Positions 16,513 through 24,514 of a stretch of DNA of 34,468 bases are shown in pieces. Position numbers and translations under genes: made by a program. The notes under the pieces were generated by a model. That model saw nothing but the letters and a program-made list of their open reading frames with translations, did no database searches and had not been told where the DNA came from. The first letter of the stretch is position 1; each line of letters opens with the position of its first letter. The stretch comes from Bacteroidia bacterium (GTDB lineage Bacteria; Bacteroidota; Bacteroidia; Bacteroidales; Marinilabiliaceae), in assembly GCA_030526155.1 (NCBI GenBank), contig JAUNDI010000014.1:1-34468 (forward strand). Direction: 5' to 3'.

Positions 16513-19018
16513 TAGTTCTACTAGGATGACAGCAGAAGTATACCACTTGGTAGTGTTCTGCTATCTTATGTACTAAGTCATTAGCTTTCTGCATATTATC
16601 GGAGTCTAGCTCTACAAAAGGATCATCCATTATCAAGAATGGCTTTTCCTCTTTGTACATGTTATCTATAATGGCAATCCTTAGAGCCATCTCTAGACAT
16701 CTCCTCTCTCCTTGTGAGAGGTGGTCGCAGTCGTGTAAAACATTATCATACTTCACTCTTACCCTATAATCAGTCCCCATCTCTATATCTTCAGCCCAAC
16801 GTGGCAATAGCTCGCTCATATATAGTCCATATTTATCTTTTATAGGGCCAACAAATCTATCTTTCAATGCTCTATCTGCCGACTCAATAAAAGCTTTTGT
16901 CTTTTTCAAGAGGGACAACTTTGATAATAGTATTGCTCTTCTCTCTTTAATGGCCTCTAGCCTAGTTTCATAATCATCTATCTTCTTTACCCTATCATCG
17001 TCATCCTCAATCTCTTCCGTTATCTTACCTATCTCTTTTATTACCATGTCATATCTCGCTTGTAGACTATTCTCGTCCTCGCTACCATCAATGTCCGTTG
17101 GTCTACTTGATAGTTGGTTTTCTCTCTTTATCTCCTCTATATTTCCCTCTATATCTTTTATCCTACTAGTAATGGTATGATAGGTAGATAGGTCGGTCTT
17201 GTAATCATCTATCCTCTTTGCAAGATTATCAGGTATCTCTAGCTCATATCTATCTAATATAGAAGTAATAAGCGCTTTATTATCTCTCATTATGCGCTCT
17301 TGCTCTGCGTGTCTAGCTTCTCTATGTGCTCTATCCTCTTTTTGCTTCTCGTAGAGTTTGAAGCCAGATTCAATATCTGTCAGCTCTTTGACACCATATC
17401 TCTCAATATATTCGGTTATCTTCTCCTGGTCTTTATTTAGATTCAACATTCTGACCTTTAGTTCATTATCTCTATTTGCCTTAGCCTCTAGATAAGAGTT
17501 GTACTCCTTTATCTTTTCGCTCAATGCTTCGGCATATTCTACAAAGGCAGTATCATAGTATCCCCAAGGGGCAAAAAAACGTTTAAGTTCGCGCTCTAGT
17601 CTACTATTCTCCTCATTTATCTCTATAGCTCTACTTTGAGATTGCTGGGTGCCTTTCTGCTTGTTTAGTACATATAGCATAGCAGCTAATATATGCATAC
17701 CAAAGGCAAATACCCCGCCCATAAAATTATATCCCATTGATATCAACGTAATACCAATAGCCAAACCTATGATGACTGATAAAACGGATGGCAGTATAGA
17801 GGTTTTATGCTGATTGCCCATAGTAGCCAATGATGATAGAGCATGTACATTGTCACTATATCTCAGCGCTTTAGTTTTGATCTCCTCTAGTTGTTCTTCT
17901 GATGGTATGCCATTAGAGAACAGGGCAATATGCTCCTCTCCTTTTATTGGGGTATTAGACTCTGCCTCTATCCTTATCCTCTTCTCCTCAATGCCCTTCT
18001 GGAGTATCTTGATATTCTCATACTCATTAGCATCATAGCCTACAGAGTATCTTCTCTCTAGTACTTCGTATGCTGCTTTAGACTCCTCGCTCTCTTGCAT
18101 TGCTGATAGTGCCGAGGTCGACCTCTCTATAGCTATATTGGCTTCTGAAAGGGCTGTTATATCAGTTTCGCTGACTAACCCCTTAGGGTATCTACTATTG
18201 AGTTGAGCAAGTGCCTCTTTGTTCTTATTGACACGTTCCGAAAGTTCGTCTATCTGTTTCCATAGGCTATGTTCGTGTAGTTTTTTACGAGCAACGGCTA
18301 ACTTCTCCTTTATCTCTCGCTGTTCGTCATAGTGTCTATTGAGTCTCTCATACTTACCAGAAAGGTTCTTGTCTATTTCGTTTAATTCTGATAGTGTATT
18401 ATTGATACTCTCCTCTTCGTCGTCTAGCTTGTTAAGCTCTCCCCTATTCTTTTTAGTCCTATTTGAAGTCTGCAGCTCACTGCAACGCTCGTCGAGAGTA
18501 TCTAATACCTTACTTAGGTTGACTGTATTGATATCTGTTACCATCATATCCATATTTCTATTTATGGAATCGGTAGCGCGAACCTCTTCATTATCATCTA
18601 TTTGAGAAGTTACGTATACAGTCCTCCTAAAGGCATCTTCATCAATATTGAAATACCTCTCCCCTATCGTTTGTTCCTCTTCGTTATCCTCTATGCCATT
18701 AATAGTAAGTGTATCCTTAGAATTGCTTTTGATATCAAAATGTCTAGTTATTACTACCTCTTTCTCTCCTACCATTATAGTCATACTTCCGCCAAACATA
18801 CCCACAGCATCAAATGGTAGGTACCTACGTCTATCGCCCATAGTACTATCTTTTACAGAGGTAGTCTTCATGCCGTATAGCATAACACGAATGAAGTCGG
18901 CCAAAGTAGTCTTACCAGCGCCATTGTTTTCTACCAAACAATTCACCCCCTTATCAAAGGTAAATGTCTTACCCTTTATACTACCAAAAGCCTTTAAATC
19001 ACAACTCTTAATCCACAT
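16505..19018 (-). CDS. YhaN-type SbcC-like ATPase with central membrane hairpin
   Basis: This 837-residue ABC-type ATPase is related to SbcC/Rad50 and most like YhaN. Walker A is ENNGAGKTT (residues 30-38). Long coiled-coil arms surround two central membrane helices at about residues 409-450 (SVIIGLAIGITLISMG, then GGVFAFGMHILAAMLYVL). The signature LSQGERRCLEMALR lies near residue 760, and Walker B FLIMDDPFVELD near 790. The Rad50-type zinc hook CxxC is absent, and membrane helices take its place at the apex. It starts 4 bp after its partner nuclease gene. The pair is expected to process DNA ends or hairpins at the membrane. That role is inferred from SbcCD, and the cellular function of YhaN/YhaO is poorly defined. 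Confidence 0.88.
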   Translation of the reverse strand: MWIKSCDLKAFGSIKGKTFTFDKGVNCLVENNGAGKTTLADFIRVMLYGMKTTSVKDSTMGDRRRYLPFDAVGMFGGSMTIMVGEKEVVITRHFDIKSNSKDTLTINGIEDNEEEQTIGERYFNIDEDAFRRTVYVTSQIDDNEEVRATDSINRNMDMMVTDINTVNLSKVLDTLDERCSELQTSNRTKKNRGELNKLDDEEESINNTLSELNEIDKNLSGKYERLNRHYDEQREIKEKLAVARKKLHEHSLWKQIDELSERVNKNKEALAQLNSRYPKGLVSETDITALSEANIAIERSTSALSAMQESEESKAAYEVLERRYSVGYDANEYENIKILQKGIEEKRIRIEAESNTPIKGEEHIALFSNGIPSEEQLEEIKTKALRYSDNVHALSSLATMGNQHKTSILPSVLSVIIGLAIGITLISMGYNFMGGVFAFGMHILAAMLYVLNKQKGTQQSQSRAIEINEENSRLERELKRFFAPWGYYDTAFVEYAEALSEKIKEYNSYLEAKANRDNELKVRMLNLNKDQEKITEYIERYGVKELTDIESGFKLYEKQKEDRAHREARHAEQERIMRDNKALITSILDRYELEIPDNLAKRIDDYKTDLSTYHTITSRIKDIEGNIEEIKRENQLSSRPTDIDGSEDENSLQARYDMVIKEIGKITEEIEDDDDRVKKIDDYETRLEAIKERRAILLSKLSLLKKTKAFIESADRALKDRFVGPIKDKYGLYMSELLPRWAEDIEMGTDYRVRVKYDNVLHDCDHLSQGERRCLEMALRIAIIDNMYKEEKPFLIMDDPFVELDSDNMQKANDLVHKIAEHYQVVYFCCHPSRTIN

Positions 19019-19022
19019 AGTA

Positions 19023-20066
19023 TCAACCTATTAATACTTCAATGCCCAATTCGTATATCTCTTGTTTTTCGTCATCGCTAAGGGTCTCGTCATCTCTCAC
19101 CTGACGGATAAATTCTCCCACTAAAGAGTTCTTCTTCTCATACTCATCAATGGAGACATATCTCTTAGTCATATCTTTTACTTTGAGATGGAAGAAACGC
19201 TTTACACGCCTTTTTACCCTCTCGTCGAAGCCCTCCATGTCAAACTTCACCTTTCCCTTTAGCTCCAATTTTACAATATTCCTCTCGTCAATCCCCTCCA
19301 ATACGCCATCTACCATCCTAAGGGCCTCTTGGTCGTCTGCAGCTGCCGATAGGTCGACCTGCTTTACCACTACCTCTCTACTACAACAAGGTATGAACGT
19401 ATGAGTCTGCTTATCTGTATCAATCTCTATAAATCCCTTCTCGCCTACCTCGTCGTATCCTCTTCCTTCAAGATTACCACTATATACCCATACGCCTCTT
19501 TTGTCTATTTCTCCCTCAGCACGCTTATGTATATGGCCTAATGCTAAGTAGTTGATATTCTTATTTTTAAACTTATCTATCTGTATCAAATCCTTAGAAT
19601 TACTCATCGTAGGTACGCTACCATGAAGCATTACTATATTGTAATTATCTTCGTCCAAGAGTAATCCTTCGTGAAGCGACTCAACATTCTCCTTTGTTAG
19701 TTCTCTGCCGGCAACTACCACCCCACCAAACTCATACTTTGTCCACTCGCTATCTGTGAAAGTTAGTAGGTTTGGTATATCTTCATGGTACGACTGCACG
19801 TAATCGTGATTTCCCCTAAGATAGAGGAATTGTATATTAGGGTAATCCTTAACTAGATTGTAGAATTGCTTCTTATCTTTCATAGTAGGACGAGGTTTAT
19901 CAAACACATCGCCACTAAATAGTATTACGCCAACCCCTTCAGAGTGAGCCCTCTTCACCACACCCTGAAGAGTAGTGAACACCTCCTGCCTACGCACCTC
20001 AGCCTTCTCCTCAAACTGCTCCATCTTAGAAGCCAAATGAATATCTGCTAAATGGTATATCTTCAT
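19023..20066 (-). CDS. SbcD/YhaO-like metallophosphoesterase nuclease
   Basis: The 347-residue calcineurin-like phosphoesterase is related to SbcD/Mre11. Metal-binding motifs occur in the usual order: MKIYHLADIHLASKM at the start, LFSGDVFDKPRPT near residue 52, YLRGNHDYV near residue 83, VMLHGS near 145, and LALGHIHKRAEGE near 175, followed by VYSGNLEGRG. The C-terminal 120 residues are the capping domain that contacts the ATPase partner. With the ATPase gene 4 bp downstream it forms a two-gene operon. It should be a Mn-dependent DNA exonuclease/endonuclease controlled by the ATPase (inference from family). Confidence 0.9.
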   Translation of the reverse strand: MKIYHLADIHLASKMEQFEEKAEVRRQEVFTTLQGVVKRAHSEGVGVILFSGDVFDKPRPTMKDKKQFYNLVKDYPNIQFLYLRGNHDYVQSYHEDIPNLLTFTDSEWTKYEFGGVVVAGRELTKENVESLHEGLLLDEDNYNIVMLHGSVPTMSNSKDLIQIDKFKNKNINYLALGHIHKRAEGEIDKRGVWVYSGNLEGRGYDEVGEKGFIEIDTDKQTHTFIPCCSREVVVKQVDLSAAADDQEALRMVDGVLEGIDERNIVKLELKGKVKFDMEGFDERVKRRVKRFFHLKVKDMTKRYVSIDEYEKKNSLVGEFIRQVRDDETLSDDEKQEIYELGIEVLIG

Positions 20067-20215
20067 ATTGTATAGATGTATTAGCTTTTCAAATGCGAAT
20101 GCTCCACAAAAACACCCAAATATAATAAAATATTACGATGAACAAGTATCCCACGTATCTCCACATGCTATCTAAACATAATTATCTATTATCCCCTTAG
20201 ACAAACACCCTCTCT

Positions 20216-20253
20216 GCACTCGGGGAGCACCCATAGTGCACCCATAGAGCACC
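20216..20253 (-). repeat. Dispersed 11-bp-period GGTGC array, copy 2 (inverted)
   Basis: Read on the plus strand, GCAC(T/C) starts at 20216, 20227, 20238 and 20249, an exact 11-bp step. On the minus strand it reads GGTGCTCTATG, GGTGCACTATG, GGTGCTCCCCG, AGTGC. This is nearly identical to copy 3 at the right edge of the window and close to copy 1 at 1231. It lies between the rubrerythrin terminator and the start of the YhaO gene. Confidence 0.8.
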
Positions 20254-20255
20254 AA

Positions 20256-20295
20256 TAAAAAAGTCCGCCATTGCAAATTAGCAATAGCGAACTAT
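20256..20295 (-). terminator. Terminator of the rubrerythrin gene
   Basis: On the minus strand AGTTCGCTATTGC pairs with GCAATGGCGGACT (11 of 13 positions, two mismatches) around a 6-base loop and is followed by TTTTTT. It lies 28 bp past the stop codon. Confidence 0.7.
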
Positions 20296-20322
20296 TTCTT
20301 AGTATAAATATCTTCTCAATGA

Positions 20323-20886
20323 TTACTTGCCGAAGTAACGTCTGAACAAGCCCTGGAAGCCTGCACCGTGGCGAGCCTCATCCTTAGCCATCTCGTGTAC
20401 TGAGTCGTGAATAGCATCGAGGTTCAACTGCTTAGCTACCTTAGCGATATCCATCTTGCTAGCGCAAGCACCCTCCTCAGCCATCATACGCTTCTCGAGG
20501 TTTGTCTTTGTATCCCATACTACCTCACCGAGCATCTCAGCGAAACGTGATGCGTGGTCTGCCTCCTCAAGTGCATATCTCTTGAATGCCTCAGCAATCT
20601 CTGGGTAGCCTTCACGATCTGCCTGACGGCTCATTGCCAAGTACATACCTACCTCTGTGCACTCGCCCATAAAGTGGTCCTTCAAACCTTGACGAACGAA
20701 GTCGCCTTGCTCACCTGCTGGAATAGCGCCTGCGATACCAACCTCATGCTCTGTTACGAATTGTAAACCCTTGCTCTCGTCCATCAACTTGAACTTATCA
20801 GCAGGAACCTTACATTGTGGGCACTGTGCTGGAGCGTTATCACCCTCATGAACATATCCACATACTGTACATATAAACTTAGCCAT
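20323..20886 (-). CDS. Reverse rubrerythrin (NADH peroxidase type)
   Basis: Rubrerythrins reduce hydrogen peroxide, and in this type also oxygen, in anaerobes. The 187-residue protein has its rubredoxin-like Fe(Cys)4 domain at the N-terminus ([10 protein letters not shown], then CPQCK, residues 6-26). The diiron four-helix bundle follows, giving the reversed domain order. Diiron ligands are visible in [29 protein letters not shown] and [13 protein letters not shown]. Codon use is that of a highly expressed gene. Its promoter has a perfect Bacteroidota consensus, and just upstream lies the ACCAT-N4-ATGCC element shared with the thioredoxin and flavodiiron genes. Confidence 0.93.
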   Translation of the reverse strand: MAKFICTVCGYVHEGDNAPAQCPQCKVPADKFKLMDESKGLQFVTEHEVGIAGAIPAGEQGDFVRQGLKDHFMGECTEVGMYLAMSRQADREGYPEIAEAFKRYALEEADHASRFAEMLGEVVWDTKTNLEKRMMAEEGACASKMDIAKVAKQLNLDAIHDSVHEMAKDEARHGAGFQGLFRRYFGK

Positions 20887-20937
20887 AATCTTATCGTTTT
20901 AATTTGTTATTGTTATTCTTGTTTTTTATTTACACTG

Positions 20938-20991
20938 CAAAGATATGGCTGTTTCCGCACCCCACAAAAGACAAAACGGCATGTAAATGGT
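20938..20991 (-). promoter_or_regulatory. Rubrerythrin promoter with ACCAT-N4-ATGCC element
   Basis: On the minus strand TTTG (20968-20965), a 19-bp spacer and TATCTTTG (20945-20938) match the consensus perfectly. Immediately upstream, at 20991-20978, the minus strand reads ACCAT, 4 bases, ATGCC. The same arrangement and orientation precede the thioredoxin and flavodiiron genes. The upstream position would suit an activator (inference). Confidence 0.7.
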
Positions 20992-21089
20992 AGATTTCTG
21001 CATAGGGCTATAATATACTATCGCTATGCCGTAATTTACTATGGCATGGTGGGAGTGATGCGGTATTTTGATTATTCTTCTGCAATTTT

Positions 21090-21177
21090 TTTGTTATTTA
21101 AGATATATAAGGTATACTTGATCGTTAGTTCTGGCCGAGCCTCTTTACAATGCTTAAATAGGCTGGGCTTTTTCTTT
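21090..21177 (+). ncRNA. Candidate short RNA or attenuator: promoter plus intrinsic terminator
   Basis: TTTG (21090-21093), a 19-bp spacer and TATACTTG (21113-21120, one mismatch to TAnnTTTG) form a good promoter. About 14 bp after the -7 box a hairpin begins: GCC-G-AGCCT at 21134-21142 pairs with AGGCT-G-GGC at 21160-21168, with one G-G mismatch, followed by TTTTTCTTT. The predicted transcript would be only about 50 nt. I do not recognise the RNA. It could also be an abortive leader for sequence downstream. Confidence 0.35.
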
Positions 21178-21459
21178 ATAAGATTGGCGACAAGGAGTTA
21201 TACATGTCTAATAGGTGAAATCCGCTACCTCTTATCTCAAAAGGATGATGATGGTGAGTGTGGTATATACAGGACAGTATGGGAGACTGGTAATATAAGT
21301 GAGATGAAGATTGTATGTACTACTATTGCCGAGGTGATAGATTAGTTGTAGATACCCACCACATAGAGCAATGTATTGACAATATCAAAAAACTACTGAC
21401 AAAGTAATTGTTAGTACATCAGTATGAACTAACGAAAGGGAGCTTTTAATAAAAATATA

Positions 21460-21467
21460 TACCTTTG
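21460..21467 (+). promoter_or_regulatory. -7 box of the frameshifted membrane-protein gene
   Basis: TACCTTTG matches TAnnTTTG and lies 22 bp before the ATG at 21490. No clear TTTG -33 box is present. A near-palindrome at 21394-21416 (TACTGACAA, 5 bases, TTGTTAGTA) upstream could be an operator. Confidence 0.5.
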
Positions 21468-21489
21468 TAGACATATATGCAAAACAATT

Positions 21490-22654
21490 ATGAAAGGTAT
21501 CGATTTTTTCAAAAGAAACTCCAAAGCTAACATTCCAGATAAGTGCACTTGGATTTACTGGGCCGCATCTATCATATTGGCAATAATAGGATCTCTATTT
21601 ACAACAAAATATGCCCTAAGAGTCACGTCGTATTATCAGGTAATAAGCATATGCTATTTCTGCATTTACTTAATTACTATTTGGGCTATCCTAAAAAGAA
21701 AAATAGTAGATAGAGTAACAATCACACCTACACTATTATATGTAAGTTTGGCTCTATTTGCAGCTATAATGATAGCCGTTCAATACTACTTAGATCCAAT
21801 GCAACTAAAGGTAGACCGCTGGTCGGCATTGGCATTTCCTATTAGAAATTTGCTAAATGGCGAATTCCCATATACCGCAAAAACACACCTTGACGGATAT
21901 GGTTCGCCATTCCCTATTTGGCAATTATTTCACATACCATTTTACTTTTTGGGAAATGTCGGACTATCAGGAATAGTTACTTGTGTCTTATTCATCATAT
22001 CAATTAAATATCTGCTAGGATATAAGGATGCATTAATAGGAATGATAATTGTAGCATTATCTATTAGTGTCTGGTACGAAATAGCTGTTAGAAGTGATCT
22101 GATAACAAACTTTTTTTCTTCTTGCAATATTTATTATCGTACTTATCAAAAAAAACATCACATTTAAGGATCATCCTATCTCGCTCTCTATAATATGTGG
22201 TCTATGGCTATCAACACGAGTCTCCACAATGTTGCCACTCTATATACTATTCTTACCTGATTGGATAAAATTACCATGGAAATATAAGGTTCTTACACCA
22301 ATAATTGTAATATTAACGTTTATAGCAACATTCATACCTCTCGCAATTTGGGATATTGAAGCTTTATTTCATAAATACAATCCTTTTATTCTCCAATCGC
22401 GTCAGGGGCATATAGAGGATGTTGTCATTATGCTCGTAGTAACAACAATATTGGCATTAAGAACCAAAAACACATCACAATATTTCTTCTACTCTGGAAT
22501 AGTACTGATACTATTGCCAACTATAGCTTACGGCAACAAAATGATACAGAGTAGCGAACCATTAAACATTTTTGATAGCTGGTGCGACATTACATATCTC
22601 GATACATCTATTCCGTTCTTAGTAATGTCGATATTATTATACAACAGGAAATAA
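21490..22654 (+). pseudogene. Multi-pass membrane protein (GT-C-like) split by a T7-tract frameshift
   Basis: The first frame runs 225 codons from ATG 21490 to a stop at 22165-22167. From the T7 run at 22111-22117 the +1 frame continues without a stop to 22654 (frame starting at 22112). If the run were T6, one 387-residue protein with about 11 membrane helices would result. The joined sequence at the junction (NFFLLAIFIIVLIKKNI) is smoothly hydrophobic, while the unshifted reading ends in a polar tail. The first extracytoplasmic loop (LDPMQLKVDRWSALAFPIRN, then HLDGYGSPFPIWQLFHIPF) recalls GT-C or GT87-type polyprenol-sugar mannosyltransferases, but this is a weak resemblance. It could be a pseudogene, a phase-variable gene or a sequencing/assembly error. 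Confidence 0.75.
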
Positions 22655-22700
22655 GACTACCTACATCGGCCAAAACCTTTATAACAAAACTAATCATTCC

Positions 22701-22740
22701 TCCCCTCTCACTTCGCTCATATCTCGCTCATACCTCGCTC
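22701..22740 (-). repeat. Dispersed 11-bp-period GAGCGAG array, copy 2 (inverted)
   Basis: On the plus strand TTCGCTC, CTCGCTC and CTCGCTC start at 22712, 22723 and 22734, an exact 11-bp step. A decayed TCCCCTC sits one step earlier at 22701. It is the reverse complement of the array at 6603-6631. It lies between converging genes, like the first copy. Confidence 0.75.
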
Positions 22741-22809
22741 TATACAGACGCTACAAAACCAACCATCAATATAATATCAAAAATCTACACAATCCATAAT
22801 ATCGTGTAA

Positions 22810-22850
22810 AACACAAAAGCGCTCCAATTCTCCACGAATTGTGAGCGCTT
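22810..22850 (-). terminator. Terminator of the thioredoxin gene
   Basis: On the minus strand AAGCGCTCACAATTC pairs with GAATTGGAGCGCTT, with a single bulged base, around a 5-base loop. It is followed by TTGTGTTTT. Confidence 0.8.
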
Positions 22851-22876
22851 AACGTCCAAAATATGATCTATATCTA

Positions 22877-23170
22877 CTAATACTTACTAATCACCTCTTT
22901 CAAGTCTGCTAGCCTCATAGCACCACTCTGTCGCCATACTACCTCGCCTTTCCTGAATAGCATGAGGGTAGGCACCGACTGGATATTATACTCTATGCAC
23001 AATGGCTCATTTTTATCTACATCAATCTTGATAATGCGTATCTTGTCGCCCATCTCCTCTTTCAACTCTTCTAGTACAGGGTGCATCATCTTACAGGGTC
23101 CACACCATGTAGCAAAGAAGTCTACTAAGGTCAGTTGGTCGCTATTTATTATATTCTTGAAGTTTTCCAT
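22877..23170 (-). CDS. Thioredoxin
   Basis: This 97-residue thioredoxin is a small cytoplasmic disulfide reductase. The ATG at 23170 (MENFKNIINSDQLTLVDFFA) gives the normal N-terminus. A longer in-frame reading to 23365 would run through the promoter and the neighbouring gene's control region. The active site FFATWCGPCKMMHP is at about residues 18-31 and the cis-proline loop YNIQSVPTLMLF near residue 68. It diverges from the flavodiiron gene across 185 bp that hold paired ACCAT-N4-ATGCC elements. This arrangement suggests shared control in oxidative stress. It is slightly shorter than the usual 104-108 residues, mainly at the N-terminus. Confidence 0.94.
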   Translation of the reverse strand: MENFKNIINSDQLTLVDFFATWCGPCKMMHPVLEELKEEMGDKIRIIKIDVDKNEPLCIEYNIQSVPTLMLFRKGEVVWRQSGAMRLADLKEVISKY

Positions 23171-23231
23171 ATTGTTTATCCGTTTAATATTTAATTGCAG
23201 TACAAAATTATACCACCTATCTCTTATCGCC

Positions 23232-23257
23232 AAAGATAAAATGGCATACAAATGGTG
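23232..23257 (-). promoter_or_regulatory. Thioredoxin promoter with ACCAT-N4-ATGCC element
   Basis: On the minus strand a perfect -7 box TATCTTTG (23239-23232) is preceded, 4 bases upstream, by ATGCC (23248-23244) and, after TTGT, by ACCAT (23257-23253). There is no TTTG at the -33 position. The element occupies the spacer, so a bound protein would touch RNA polymerase directly. Confidence 0.6.
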
Positions 23258-23281
23258 TTTTTCGGTATCACATATTTTTCT

Positions 23282-23322
23282 ACCATACAAATGCCGTATT
23301 TTACCATTAATTTGTACATTTG
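23282..23322 (+). promoter_or_regulatory. Flavodiiron gene promoter with ACCAT-N4-ATGCC element
   Basis: ACCAT (23282-23286), ACAA, ATGCC (23291-23295), 7 bases, then a second ACCAT (23303-23307) are followed by a perfect -7 box TACATTTG (23315-23322). The expected -33 position falls on ATGCC instead of TTTG. Confidence 0.6.
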
Positions 23323-23355
23323 CATGATATTGAAAACAATTATTATTCCAAATAT

Positions 23356-24510
23356 ATGAAAGCAAACATCAAATACATTGGCTGTGACGACGCCGAGCAG
23401 AATCTCTTTGAGAGTCAGTACGTTACTCCAGAGGGTATGTGCTATAATAGCTACCTTATACTCGACGAAAAGGTAGCTGTAATGGATAGTGTAGATTGCC
23501 GTAAGACAAATGAGTGGCTAAATAACCTCAAGGCCGCTCTCGAGGGCCGTACTCCTGATTATATCGTTATTCAACATATGGAGCCAGACCACTCTGGTTC
23601 TCTCGCTGCTTTCCGTGCAGCATACCCAAATACTACCATTGTAGCCTCAGATAAGGCTCTCAAATTCATGGCTCAGTTCAATGAGGGTATGTCTCTTGAT
23701 AATACCATGACTGTTAAGGAGGGTGATACGCTTTCTCTTGGTGCTCGCACCTTGCGCTTCTTTACAGCTCCTATGGTGCACTGGCCAGAGGTTATCATGA
23801 CATACTGCCCTGAGGAGAAGACAATATTCTCTGCTGATGCTTTTGGTAAGTTTGGTGTAATAGATGCTGATGCAGACGACTGGGCTTGCGAGGCTCGTAG
23901 ATACTACTTCAATATCTGTGGTAAATATGGTGCTACCGTAACCTCTACCCTCAAGAAGCTATCTTCTCTTGAGATTCAAACAGTTTGTCCACTCCATGGC
24001 CCTATCCTCGAGGACGAGAAGCTAGCTGAGGCTCTACGTCTATATACTATTTGGGGTAGCTATGGCGTTGAAACCGATGGCGTACTCGTTGCTCATGCCT
24101 CAATACATGGCAATACCAAGAAGGCCGCAGAAAAGCTAGGTGAGATACTAAAGGCTAAGGGTGCTAATAAGGTGGTGGTAGCCGACCTATGTCGTGATGA
24201 TATGGCAGAGGTTATAGAGGATGCCTTCCGCATGAATCGCCTCATAGTATGCGCTGCTACTTATGATGCCGATGTTTTCCCTCCTATGCATACATTCCTT
24301 TGGAAGCTTGGTCTTAAGGCTTATCAAAATCGTACAGTAGGTATAGTAGAGAATGGTACATGGGCTCCTGCCGCAGCTAAGGCTATGAAGGCGCTCATAG
24401 AGCCTATGAAGAATGTGACTCTTGTAGAGCCTGTAGTATCTATCCAATCTTCTCTCAAGGAGTCTGATATTCCAGCTCTAGAGGCTCTCGCAGATGCTAT
24501 ACTAAAATAG
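23356..24510 (+). CDS. FprA-family flavodiiron protein (A-type flavoprotein)
   Basis: Flavodiiron proteins reduce oxygen to water or nitric oxide to nitrous oxide and protect anaerobes. I start at ATG 23356 (MKANIKYIGCDDAEQNLFE, 384 residues). An ATG at 23320 lies within the -7 box. The N-terminal metallo-beta-lactamase-like diiron domain has IQHMEPDHSGSL (the HxExDH ligand motif) near residue 80, MVHWPEVIMTY near 147, FSADAFGKFG near 165, and CPLHGPILE near 223. A flavodoxin domain with FMN loop ASIHGNTKKAAEKLG follows from about residue 250. There is no C-terminal rubredoxin. It is 4 bp upstream of the AraC-type regulator and diverges from thioredoxin. Confidence 0.93.
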   Translation: MKANIKYIGCDDAEQNLFESQYVTPEGMCYNSYLILDEKVAVMDSVDCRKTNEWLNNLKAALEGRTPDYIVIQHMEPDHSGSLAAFRAAYPNTTIVASDKALKFMAQFNEGMSLDNTMTVKEGDTLSLGARTLRFFTAPMVHWPEVIMTYCPEEKTIFSADAFGKFGVIDADADDWACEARRYYFNICGKYGATVTSTLKKLSSLEIQTVCPLHGPILEDEKLAEALRLYTIWGSYGVETDGVLVAHASIHGNTKKAAEKLGEILKAKGANKVVVADLCRDDMAEVIEDAFRMNRLIVCAATYDADVFPPMHTFLWKLGLKAYQNRTVGIVENGTWAPAAAKAMKALIEPMKNVTLVEPVVSIQSSLKESDIPALEALADAILK

Positions 24511-24514
24511 TAGT

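Larger units (their letters stand above)
20887..21489. other. 603-bp intergenic region between rubrerythrin and the membrane-protein gene
   Basis: The left part holds the rubrerythrin promoter and its operator-like element, plus a second set of the same words at 21026-21047 (ATGCC, ACTAT, GGCAT). A promoter-hairpin unit that could make a roughly 50-nt RNA is at 21090-21177. One plus-strand frame is open from an ATG at 21046 to 21345 (99 codons). It contains the hairpin and its first half is compositionally odd. Its last 35 residues (SQKDDDGECGIYRTVWETG and on) look more protein-like. I cannot call it a gene with confidence, and it may be a decayed remnant. A near-palindrome, TACTGACAA/TTGTTAGTA, lies at 21394-21416. 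Confidence 0.45.

Noticed and set aside
21046-21345. 99-codon plus-strand ORF behind the rubrerythrin promoter
   Set aside because: It contains a terminator-like hairpin, its first half has poor coding character, and no family is recognisable. Only the last 35 residues look protein-like.
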